Below, piece by piece: positions 46,905-58,128 of a stretch of 63,962 nt of DNA (position 1 is its first letter; each line of letters opens with the position of its first letter). The notes beneath the pieces are model-generated. The model was given only the letters and a program-made list of their open reading frames with translations. It had not been told where the DNA came from and made no database searches. This stretch comes from an uncultured Arenimonas sp. (GTDB lineage: Bacteria > Pseudomonadota > Gammaproteobacteria > Xanthomonadales > Xanthomonadaceae), in contig CAMLKR010000003.1 of the NCBI GenBank assembly GCA_946480565.1, forward strand, positions 1 to 63,962, given 5' to 3'. The position numbers were made by a program, and so were the translations under genes.

Positions 46905-46944
46905 ATCCCCCAAAGTCGATCCTGACTTTGGGGGATCTTTTTTT
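46905..46944 (+). terminator. Inward-facing terminator at the left end of the transposon
   Basis: Perfect 13-bp stem ATCCCCCAAAGTC / GACTTTGGGGGAT with a 6-nt loop (46905-46936), followed by CTTTTTTT. It reads in the direction from the chromosome into the element, 28 nt inside the inverted repeat. No plus-strand gene of the element lies upstream of it. Confidence 0.9.
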
Positions 46945-47109
46945 GGCGTGACTGCGCTGCCGATTCGCCCGATCCACTCCGTGGGGGACGGGCGAGCATT
47001 CTTGGATCGTGCCAAGAGCCTCCCGTTCGCCGGCGTGTAGCTGCTGCCGCAGCTGCGATGCTCTCAGCTATTTGCGACCGCTTGCCCGTAGTTGGCCGTC
47101 CAAAAGGGC

Positions 47110-47496
47110 TCAGAAGGCAGGCAGCACGAAAGCAAACAGGGCCCCAACCGTAGTCGCCGCCACTGCCGCCGCCCAGGTCCAGAGGCTGAACCCCCGCAAG
47201 CGCCTGCAGGTCCTAGCCAACGCTGGATCCGCCGGACAGGGGAGCGTCCTTGCTTGCCAGAGCATCCATCCAGAGAATGCGAGCGCCGCGCCCGCCACCC
47301 CGAACACCAACGCCTTGTGCGCAGACAACCAGACCAGTTGCGGCACGGCGGTGACCAGGCCTGCGAGCGCCGCGCCCGCACCCAGGGCCACCATCACCGC
47401 CGGCAGCACGCAACAGATCAGCGTGCCGCTGGCGGCGCCCAGCGCCAGCAGGCTGAGCCCCACGTTCCGCTTCAGGGGCGCCTGCAGCTCATTCAT
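47110..47496 (-). CDS. MerT-like metal transport membrane protein
   Basis: 128-aa inner-membrane protein with three or four helices. The first helix holds a vicinal Cys pair (GTLICCVLPAVMVALGAGAA) and a later loop holds two more Cys (LPCPADPALARTCRRLR), the same layout as the Hg(II) relay of MerT. The start overlaps the stop of the MerP-like gene by 8 nt. No merA is present in the element, so the cargo may be another soft metal or the pair may feed metal to a cytoplasmic sensor. Assigned by Cys layout only. Confidence 0.72.
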   Translation of the reverse strand: MNELQAPLKRNVGLSLLALGAASGTLICCVLPAVMVALGAGAALAGLVTAVPQLVWLSAHKALVFGVAGAALAFSGWMLWQARTLPCPADPALARTCRRLRGFSLWTWAAAVAATTVGALFAFVLPAF

Positions 47497-47827
47497 CGTC
47501 CGCCTCCCGGCTCACGCGGTCGCGGATAGCCTGGAGCGTCGCATCGCTGCGGCGGATCGCCACGACGGCGTAGCCCGAATCGGTAATGGCCTTGGTCAGC
47601 TCTTCGTCCGTCAGTTCCGCGCCGTCCTTGAGGGCCACGGCGACGATTCTGTTTTCCAGGCTGACATAGACCTCTGCAGTGGCGTCGAAACTCTTGAGCG
47701 TTTTCTCGATGCCTTGGGCGCAGAACGCGCAGACCAGGCCGTTGACGTCCATTTCGATGGTCTTGGCCGAGACCGCGGATGCAGCGGCCATCAGGAGGAG
47801 GAACACAGTGCGGGTAAAGGTCTTCAT
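47489..47827 (-). CDS. Periplasmic heavy-metal-associated (MerP-like) protein
   Basis: 112-aa protein with signal peptide (TVFLLLMAAASAVSA) and one HMA domain: TIEMDVNGLVCAFCAQGIEK, with metal-binding CAFC in place of the usual CxxC of GMTCxxC, followed by ALKDGAELTDEELTKAITDSGY. Likely passes a soft metal ion to the overlapping MerT-like protein. The ATG at 47827 begins the signal peptide and lies 14 nt after the upstream gene. Confidence 0.85.
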   Translation of the reverse strand: MKTFTRTVFLLLMAAASAVSAKTIEMDVNGLVCAFCAQGIEKTLKSFDATAEVYVSLENRIVAVALKDGAELTDEELTKAITDSGYAVVAIRRSDATLQAIRDRVSREADDE

Positions 47828-47841
47828 GAAGAGTCTCCGGG

Positions 47842-48495
47842 TCAGAAGTTGAACATGGCCATGGCTTGCAGCTTGCCGTCGGTCGTGGCGCCTACCTCGA
47901 CCCACGTGCCTCCCTTGAACAGGCGAAGCAGCAGCGCCGTCTCGGTGCCGTCGTACAAGCCGTTCGAGTAGCGGCGTCCTTGCAGGACGATCCAGGTGGC
48001 CAAGGTGTCGTAGTCGTGCTCGTAGGGCGCGATGCCTAGCTGCAGGGTGTCGATCCGATGGGAGAAGCGGTCGCTCTCCTGCAGGTCGGTGCGGAACGCG
48101 CTGTACACGCGGCGGGTTTCGTAGTCGACCTGAAAGCCGACGTTGCGAGCCAGGGTGCTGCCGGCGAAGTCACTGCCGGTGGCGCTACCCAACCCGCCCC
48201 AGACGAACACGTTCGCCTGGGCACCGGGAAGGTTCCAGCGCTTGGCCAGCAGGTTGCCGCGCAGGTACACGATGTCGCGCTCGAGTGAGCCGTCTTCGCT
48301 CATCAGTTCGGTCCAGCCGGCACCGCCCGACCACCAGTAGCGCGGTGCGTAGAAGGCCTGGAACTCGTTCATGGTGCCGGCACCGTACTCGGCCATCACG
48401 GTGCTGCCGCGGGCAAACGCGATGGGTTTGGCGGCCACGGGGGCCACGAACAGGGCCAGCGCCAGCGCGCCCAGCCCAGGGGAAAGGTATTTCAT
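47842..48495 (-). CDS. Envelope protein of unknown function in metal-resistance cluster
   Basis: 217-aa protein with signal peptide (LGALALALFVAPVAA). The mature sequence is rich in aromatic and alternating residues (FYAPRYWWSGGAGWTELM; DIVYLRGNLLAKRWNL; NVGFQVDYETRRVYSAFRTD; WVEVGATTDGKLQAMAMFNF) and ends in Phe, as outer-membrane beta barrels do. I do not recognise a named family. It stands between the CopL-like and MerP-like genes on the same strand and is probably part of that operon. Confidence 0.7.
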   Translation of the reverse strand: MKYLSPGLGALALALFVAPVAAKPIAFARGSTVMAEYGAGTMNEFQAFYAPRYWWSGGAGWTELMSEDGSLERDIVYLRGNLLAKRWNLPGAQANVFVWGGLGSATGSDFAGSTLARNVGFQVDYETRRVYSAFRTDLQESDRFSHRIDTLQLGIAPYEHDYDTLATWIVLQGRRYSNGLYDGTETALLLRLFKGGTWVEVGATTDGKLQAMAMFNF

Positions 48496-48561
48496 TGGAA
48501 TGCTCCGTCGATCGCCGCGAGGCGGCGGGTCCCGCACGGGTGCGGGCAGGGATCGGCAGAG

Positions 48562-48918
48562 TCAGCTGATCGGCGGGCGCAGTTGCTCTTGAACCGGAGC
48601 CGCGGCGGGCACCGCCACCTCCGAGGGGGACGAATGCGGGACGCGCAGGGCCATCGGAAGCACCCAGACCGAGACGCCCACCATGGGGGCCGCCACGCGG
48701 CAGTTTGCGGGCGGGCACTCGGGCTGCGGGCAGCAACCCTCCTCGCAGGCAGGTTCAGCTGACGCGGCCGGACCGGCATCGTGGCAAGGCATCGCGGCGA
48801 CATCCGCGGATGGATCGGCGCCGGCGCCAACCGGCGGCATGGCCATGACCGGCGAGCCCACCAGCGCCATCGCCAGCAGGAGTCGCCAGGCCCATCCGAG
48901 AATTCCGGGTCGTGTCAT
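48562..48918 (-). CDS. Small Cys-rich secreted protein, CopL-like
   Basis: 118-aa protein with signal peptide (LLLAMALVGSPVMA). The middle is rich in Cys and His: AAMPCHDAG, then EPACEEGCCPQPECPPANC, a probable soft-metal-binding site. Size, composition and position at the head of a metal-resistance operon resemble CopL of xanthomonads, which is needed for copper-inducible expression. The match is by composition, so the name is tentative. Confidence 0.62.
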   Translation of the reverse strand: MTRPGILGWAWRLLLAMALVGSPVMAMPPVGAGADPSADVAAMPCHDAGPAASAEPACEEGCCPQPECPPANCRVAAPMVGVSVWVLPMALRVPHSSPSEVAVPAAAPVQEQLRPPIS

Positions 48919-49018
48919 CGTTTCGCCAGTCTAGAACAACGCTGTGACCGTGGCGGCAAGGGAAAGTTCATGACGCGACCGTCCGTCCGAGACACCCGGT
49001 GATGCGCCCTGCGGGCCA

Positions 49019-49459
49019 TCAGGTCGCTCGGTGCACGTTCTCCCGCCGCCGTTGGGCCGGCCGGGACGACGGCGCTTCATGCAGCGCACCCAGAATGGCG
49101 CAGGCCTCCCGGCGCCCGCCGGCGCAACCGGCGATGGTGCGTTCCAGCTCCCGGGCCATGCGCCGCAGCTCCTTTTGTCGCGCCTGGATTTCGGCCAGAT
49201 GATGGCGCGCCAAGGCGTCGACTTGTTCGCAGGACAGCGCTGGATCATCGGCCAGCCGCAGCAAGCTGCGGATCTCATCGAGACTGAACCCCAGATCCCG
49301 GCCCCGGGTGATGAACCGCATCCGGTCCACGTCTTGGTCCGTGTAGGCCCGATACCCGCTGTGGGTGCGGGCGGGCCGCGGCAGCAGGCCGATGCGCTCG
49401 TAGTAGCGGATGGTTTCCAGATGGCAGCCGCTGGCGGCCGCGACTTCCCCGATCTTCAT
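49019..49459 (-). CDS. MerR-family metal regulator, CadR/PbrR-like
   Basis: 146-aa activator/repressor. Winged helix: MKIGEVAAASGCHLETIRYY and GLLPRPARTHSGYRAYTDQD; long coiled dimerisation helix after residue 75. Metal ligands by position: Cys77 (ALSCEQVD), Cys112 and Cys120 (GCAGGRREACAIL), the three-Cys pattern of the CadR/PbrR group (Cd, Pb, Zn); the double Cys of ZntR is absent. The C-terminal tail is basic. It faces away from the CDF gene, with the target promoter between them at 49478-49508. Confidence 0.88.
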   Translation of the reverse strand: MKIGEVAAASGCHLETIRYYERIGLLPRPARTHSGYRAYTDQDVDRMRFITRGRDLGFSLDEIRSLLRLADDPALSCEQVDALARHHLAEIQARQKELRRMARELERTIAGCAGGRREACAILGALHEAPSSRPAQRRRENVHRAT

Positions 49460-49477
49460 CCCAGACCTCCCAGGGGG

Positions 49478-49508
49478 TTGACCCTGTAGTCGCTACGGGC
49501 TTTAGGGT
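49478..49508 (+). promoter_or_regulatory. MerR-type promoter with 19-bp spacer and operator dyad
   Basis: The -35 element TTGACC (49478-49483) and -10 element TAGGGT (49503-49508) are separated by 19 bp, the long spacer that MerR-family activators correct. The spacer holds the dyad ACCCTGTAG-TCG-CTACGGGCT, close to known CadR/PbrR/ZntR operators. It drives the CDF-czc genes to the right and lies 19 nt before the merR start on the other strand. Confidence 0.85.
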
Positions 49509-49532
49509 AGCGCCACTGACCGAGGAAATGCC

Positions 49533-50183
49533 ATGTCCGGCTGCCACTGTGATGACACCGCTTCCACCCTGAGCCAGGCCCAGGACGCCAGCCGGCGCCG
49601 GGTCCTGTGGGCCGTGTTGGGGATCAACGCCGCCCTGTTCGTCGGCGAGTTCACCGCGGGCTGGTGGGCCGACTCGAGCGCCCTGCAGGCCGACTCGCTC
49701 GACAGCCTGGGCGATGCCGGCGTGTACGCCCTGAGCCTGGCGGTCGTGGGCGGCAGCCTTCGTCAGCGCAATGGCGCGGCCGTGGTGAAGGGCCTGCTGC
49801 AGGGTCTGTTTGGCCTTCTGGTGCTGGCTGAAGTCGTGCGCCGCCTGTTGACCGGAGCCGAACCGCTGGCGCCGCTGATGGCGGGTGCGGCAGCAATCGC
49901 CTTGCTGGCCAACCTGGCGTGCTTCGGGTTGCTGATGCGCTTTCGCGGCGAGGACTTGAACATGCGCTCGGTTTGGCTATGTTCGCGCAATGACCTGGCG
50001 AGCAACGCCGGGGTGATCGCGGCGGCCGGTATCGTGGCGCTGACGGGAAGTGCGTGGCCGGACACTGCGGTGGGCTTGCTCATCGCGGTGCTGTTCCTCC
50101 ATACCTCCTGGCAGGTGCTGCGCGAGGCCTGGCCAGGCTGGCGGCACCCGGCAGAACCCTGCACCAAGGAGACGGCACCATGA
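49533..50183 (+). CDS. Short cation diffusion facilitator (CDF) metal transporter
   Basis: 216-aa inner-membrane protein with six helices, lacking the cytoplasmic C-terminal domain of typical CDF proteins such as CzcD. Metal-site motifs are ALQADSLDSLGDAG (helix 2) and CSRNDLASNAGVI (helix 5). The N-terminus has a small Cys/His site (MSGCHCDD). Exports divalent metal (Zn, Cd or Co) by proton exchange. First gene after the MerR-controlled promoter; its stop overlaps the DUF3703 start by 4 nt. Confidence 0.88.
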   Translation: MSGCHCDDTASTLSQAQDASRRRVLWAVLGINAALFVGEFTAGWWADSSALQADSLDSLGDAGVYALSLAVVGGSLRQRNGAAVVKGLLQGLFGLLVLAEVVRRLLTGAEPLAPLMAGAAAIALLANLACFGLLMRFRGEDLNMRSVWLCSRNDLASNAGVIAAAGIVALTGSAWPDTAVGLLIAVLFLHTSWQVLREAWPGWRHPAEPCTKETAP

Positions 50184-50524
50184 CGCGACTGGACCAGGCC
50201 TTCGCGCAGGAATGGGACCTCGCCCAGGCTGCCAGACGCGGCGGTGACCTGGAGCGCGCCTTCCACCATCTCGAACGCGCCCACATCCTGGGGCAGCGGC
50301 GCACGTGGCTGCACGTGAAGAGCCATCTCGCGATGCTGCAGATTGGCTGGCAACGGCGGGACGGGCGCGAGATCCGGGGGCAGGCGGCGCGCATCGTGGC
50401 GGCCGCGCTGTTTTCGCGTCTCTGGGTGGCGGTGGGCAACACCGGTGGCGCGAATGTGCCCGCGACCCAGCCGATGCCCGTGCCACCTGATCTGCAGGCC
50501 GTGATCGATGAACAAGGCGCCTGA
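50180..50524 (+). CDS. DUF3703 family protein
   Basis: 114-aa soluble protein matching DUF3703: GDLERAFHHLERAHILGQRR, HVKSHLAMLQIGWQRRDGRE, GQAARIVAAALFSRLW and GNTGGANVPATQPMPVPPDL. Members regularly sit beside CDF and czc genes; the His-rich helix suggests metal binding, but function is not established. Start ATG 50180 is set by an ATGA overlap with the CDF gene. Confidence 0.85.
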   Translation: MTRLDQAFAQEWDLAQAARRGGDLERAFHHLERAHILGQRRTWLHVKSHLAMLQIGWQRRDGREIRGQAARIVAAALFSRLWVAVGNTGGANVPATQPMPVPPDLQAVIDEQGA

Positions 50525-50564
50525 AATTGTGTATCCGCCACCAAACCCGCTACCCTGCCTCGCA

Positions 50565-50927
50565 ATGACCTCGCCTCTGCGCTCACTGATGCACTCGCTG
50601 CGAGGCCTGTTCTGGGGCCTGACGGTGTTGTGCCTGCTGGCGCAGCCCGTGCTGTCGGCTGCCCATGAACTGCACGAAGCCGAGCATGCGTTCGCCGATG
50701 CCGCCGCCGGCATCACGGGCGACGCGATGGCTGAGGAGTCGCCGGCCCCCGGTACGCTCGATGGCCTGCTGCATGCGTTCGACTGCTGCCTGCACGCCAC
50801 GGCCGTCCCGGCGCCGGTGCTGACCTGGACACCTCACCCGCTACAGTCGCTCGCGCCGCGGGTAAGCCTGCCCGTGCACACCCCCGCTGCTTCCTCCCGA
50901 TTCCTGCGCCCTCCGATCGCGGCCTGA
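50565..50927 (+). CDS. Small secreted CzcI-like protein
   Basis: 120-aa protein with a hydrophobic signal (LFWGLTVLCLLAQPVLS) then a His/Glu-rich segment (AAHELHEAEHAFADAA) and a Cys pair (LLHAFDCCLHATAV). Size, export signal and position just ahead of czcC fit the CzcI group of periplasmic proteins. An alternative start at 50508 overlaps DUF3703 and would put 19 extra residues before the signal. Confidence 0.65.
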   Translation: MTSPLRSLMHSLRGLFWGLTVLCLLAQPVLSAAHELHEAEHAFADAAAGITGDAMAEESPAPGTLDGLLHAFDCCLHATAVPAPVLTWTPHPLQSLAPRVSLPVHTPAASSRFLRPPIAA

Positions 50928-50980
50928 CGTCCCAACGTCCCCGGGGCCTCGCCCCGCTTGCCCGATTCCGGAGAAACACC

Positions 50981-52254
50981 ATGTTGAACACCAAGGCGGC
51001 GATGGCCGCCCTGTGGTGCTGCGTTGTCCTCGCCCTTCCGGCGTGGGCCGCCGCACCGTCCCGCCCACTGGACCTGCGCCAGGCTTTTTCACTCACCCTT
51101 GATCGTCATCCCGACCTTCGCCGCCTGCCGCTGGAGCAGGCCATCGTTTACGCAGATGTCGACGTGGCCGCACAAAAGCCCGCGTGGGTGGCCGGCGCCA
51201 GCCTGGAGAACGTGCTGGGCAGCGGCGACTACCGCGGCGCGGACGGGGCCGAGCTGACCCTGAGCCTGGGCTCCGTGCTGGAGTCCCCGGCCCGGCGCGA
51301 GGCCAGGATCGGGGTCGCCCAGTCGCGGATGTCCGGCCTGGACGTCGAGGCAGAGGCGCGTCGCCTCGATCTGTTGGCCGAAGTCGCCCGCCGCTATCTC
51401 GACGTCCTGGCGCTGCAGGAAGAGGCCATCGCGCTGGAAGCGACCTTGGCCCAGCGCGGCAAAGCGGCTGATGCCGCCCGTCGTCGCGTTGCCGCCGGTG
51501 CTTCGCCGTCGTCCGTGCAGCTGGGTGCTGAAGCGGCGCTCGCTCGCGCCGAACTCGAACTCGCCCGCACGCAAGCGGCCGTCGACGCGGCGCGCCGGCG
51601 CCTGGCCCTGATGTGGGGCGGCGAGCCGACCGGCCCGGTGGCCGGGGAACTGCTGACCTTGCCAGCCACGCCTGATTTCGCGTCGCTCGCGTTGCTGCTT
51701 GATCGCACCCCGGAGCTGCAGCGATTCGCCAGCGAAGCCCGCGTGCGCGAAGCCCGCCTGCAGTTGGCCCAGTCACAGTCACGCCCGGACCTGGAATGGC
51801 AGGTCGGCGTGCGCCGTCTGCAGGGGAGCGACGACTGGGCGCTGATGGGCGGGCTGTCGGTGCCGCTGGGCAATCGCCGTCGGGCGGAGCCGGGGATACG
51901 GGCCGCCCGCGCCGAGCTCGACGCCCTGGCCCTCGAACGCGAGGCCGGTGAGCTCGACCTGCGCGCCACCCTGGCCGAAGCGCACGGCCGCCTGCAGGTT
52001 GATGCCTTGGCCGTGCGCCAGACCACGGACAAAGTGCTGCCGGCGCTCGAACGCGCCGAATCCGCCGCCGGCCGGGCCTATCGGGCCGGCGCGCTGAGCT
52101 ACCTGGAGTGGGCGCAGCTGCAGGCTGAGCTGTTGTCCGCCCGTCGCGACCGTATCGCCGCCGCCCGCGACTTCCATCGCGCCCTGATTGAAATCCAGCG
52201 CCTGACCGCCGAGCCGTTCGTGCTCGCGGACCGCGCCCCGAGTGAGACCACGCC

Positions 52255-52258
<4 letters not shown>
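50981..52258 (+). CDS. czcC: Outer-membrane efflux channel CzcC (TolC family)
   Basis: 425-aa outer-membrane factor of a heavy-metal RND pump. Signal peptide (ALWCCVVLALPAWA), then the duplicated OEP pattern: LDLRQAFSLTLDRHPDLRRL and EARRLDLLAEVARRYLDVLA in the first half, LALLLDRTPELQRFASEARV and GELDLRATLAEAHGRLQVDA in the second. The stop overlaps the czcB start by 4 nt (ATGA). Confidence 0.9.
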
Positions 52259-56704
<4,446 letters not shown>

Positions 56705-56713
56705 GGAAGCACC

Positions 56714-57055
56714 ATGAGCCTGCCCGCCGCCATCGGTTTGTTCGCGCTGACCGCGTTGGCGGAGATAGTTGGTTGCTGGCTGGTCTGGCTCTGGGCCCGC
56801 CACCAGGCGTCGGCCTGGTGGCTGGTGCCCGCAGCACTGGCGCTCGCGGCCTTCGCTTGGCTTCTGACCTTGCACCCGACAGCGTCTGGCCGGATCTACG
56901 CGGCCTATGGCGGTGTCTACGTCACGCTGGCGCTGGGCTGGCTGTGGGCCGTTGATGGCATCCGACCCGACCGCTACGACCTTCTGGGCACGGCCCTGAT
57001 CCTCTCGGGCGTGGCGGTCCTGTTGGTGGCACATTGGCAGCCCCCGCCAGGCTAG
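56714..57055 (+). CDS. YnfA/UPF0060 family small membrane protein
   Basis: 113-aa protein with four helices: [58 protein letters not shown] and [24 protein letters not shown] with VDG is the family signature; relatives resemble SMR exporters. It follows czcA by 9 nt and is the last gene of the czc run. Its 3' end overlaps the convergent small gene by 4 nt. Confidence 0.93.
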   Translation: MSLPAAIGLFALTALAEIVGCWLVWLWARHQASAWWLVPAALALAAFAWLLTLHPTASGRIYAAYGGVYVTLALGWLWAVDGIRPDRYDLLGTALILSGVAVLLVAHWQPPPG

Positions 57056-57300
57056 TCGTACACCCGCACGCACACGATTGCGCCGGCCTGTTTGAGGATC
57101 TCATCGGCCTGCGCCTGAGTCGGGGCGCTCAGTAGCGTGCTCGGGTCCAGCAGCCCAGTGCCCAGCCCCACGGAGATCCACGGTCGCCCGTCCTTGGGGC
57201 GTCCCTTCCGGAAGCGCTGGAACAGTGCCAGTTCGGCCGGCGTCAGCGCGTCGAAACGCCGTCCGTCCAGGGCGAGGAGCTCCGCAGGTGGCGATTTCAT
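57052..57300 (-). CDS. Small protein of unknown function downstream of the nuclease gene
   Basis: 82 aa from ATG 57300 ([20 protein letters not shown]), with GAGGAG at good distance; a second start at 57366, also with a fair ribosome binding site, would add 22 residues. No family recognised. The sequence is part charged ([13 protein letters not shown]) and part compact ([31 protein letters not shown]). Same strand as the methyltransferase and nuclease genes and 57-123 nt after them, so it may be the third gene of that operon. Confidence 0.55.
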   Translation of the reverse strand: MKSPPAELLALDGRRFDALTPAELALFQRFRKGRPKDGRPWISVGLGTGLLDPSTLLSAPTQAQADEILKQAGAIVCVRVYD

Positions 57301-57423
57301 CGGCGGCGCTCCTCGTCGGCGGGGGCTGGCGAAGTGACATGCGGCCATGCCCGACACATTCGGCATGGTCTCTTCCTCACAAGGGACAACGGCGCCCTCG
57401 GGCAAGGCCGGACACGTGCCTTG

Positions 57424-58128
57424 TCAGCTCGCCGCCGGCGGGAGGGCGAGGAAGAGGTGGGCCAAGGTCGTCGCGCCCTGCGGCGGCGCCTGGTCGAGCG
57501 GTCGCTTGTGCTCGGTATCGAACGCAGCGGTGGGAAAGACTTGGGAGGGCTCGCGCAGATAGCGGCCATCGCGGTCGGGCAGCATCTTGAGGCTGTCGCG
57601 CGTTCCGTCGACCAGCAAGGACCGCCGCAAGCCATCAATGCAGCGCTTGGTGTCGTCCAGCGTCATCGCGACCATGGCCGCGATCGGCTGATGCTTGGCG
57701 TAGTAGCCGTCCACGAAACGGCGCATGCCGCGCTCGCCCTGGTACGTCCGCCAGCTGTCGCCTTTGGCCTTGAGCTTCTTGAACTCGTAAGTGAGGTTCA
57801 GGCGGACGCTGCCGGCGTTGGAGAAGTACTCAATGTCCTGACGGATACGTTTGATCTTCTTGCCGGTCACGGGGTCCAACTCAACCCGGGGTTTCTCATA
57901 GCTCCACTGTCCGAGCAACTTTCCTTCGGGCTCCGATTGCTGCTCCAGATGCCACCAAAAAAGTTCGGTCAGATGCGGCTCGTCGCGGCGCCGGTCGAAA
58001 CTCTCCGGCGCTTTGGCCGTCACCTTGTACCAGGTATCCACCAGGAACTGCGTAGCGCGCAGTGCCTCTTCCACTGGAAACATCGCTCCCCACGGGTCGC
58101 GGGGCGCGGAGACGGTTACGCGCCGCAT
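57424..58128 (-). CDS. Putative PD-(D/E)xK nuclease partner of the DNA methyltransferase
   Basis: 234-aa soluble protein. A core of the restriction-endonuclease type can be read: Glu50 (RRDEPHLTELFWWHL), Asp98 (RQDIEYFSNAG) and the ExK strand at 115-117 (LNLTYEFKKLKAKG), followed by a helix (QGERGMRRFVDGYYAKHQPI). Order and spacing fit PD-(D/E)xK enzymes, but the assignment is by eye. The ATG overlaps the methyltransferase stop by one base, so they are coupled. C-terminal 40 residues look disordered. It may be the cleaving subunit, or a methyltransferase accessory protein. Confidence 0.6.
   Translation of the reverse strand: MRRVTVSAPRDPWGAMFPVEEALRATQFLVDTWYKVTAKAPESFDRRRDEPHLTELFWWHLEQQSEPEGKLLGQWSYEKPRVELDPVTGKKIKRIRQDIEYFSNAGSVRLNLTYEFKKLKAKGDSWRTYQGERGMRRFVDGYYAKHQPIAAMVAMTLDDTKRCIDGLRRSLLVDGTRDSLKMLPDRDGRYLREPSQVFPTAAFDTEHKRPLDQAPPQGATTLAHLFLALPPAAS

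Noticed and set aside
47110..47827. Calling a full mercury-resistance operon
   Set aside because: No merA or merB, and the MerR-type regulator has the three-Cys CadR/PbrR pattern rather than the MerR mercury pattern.
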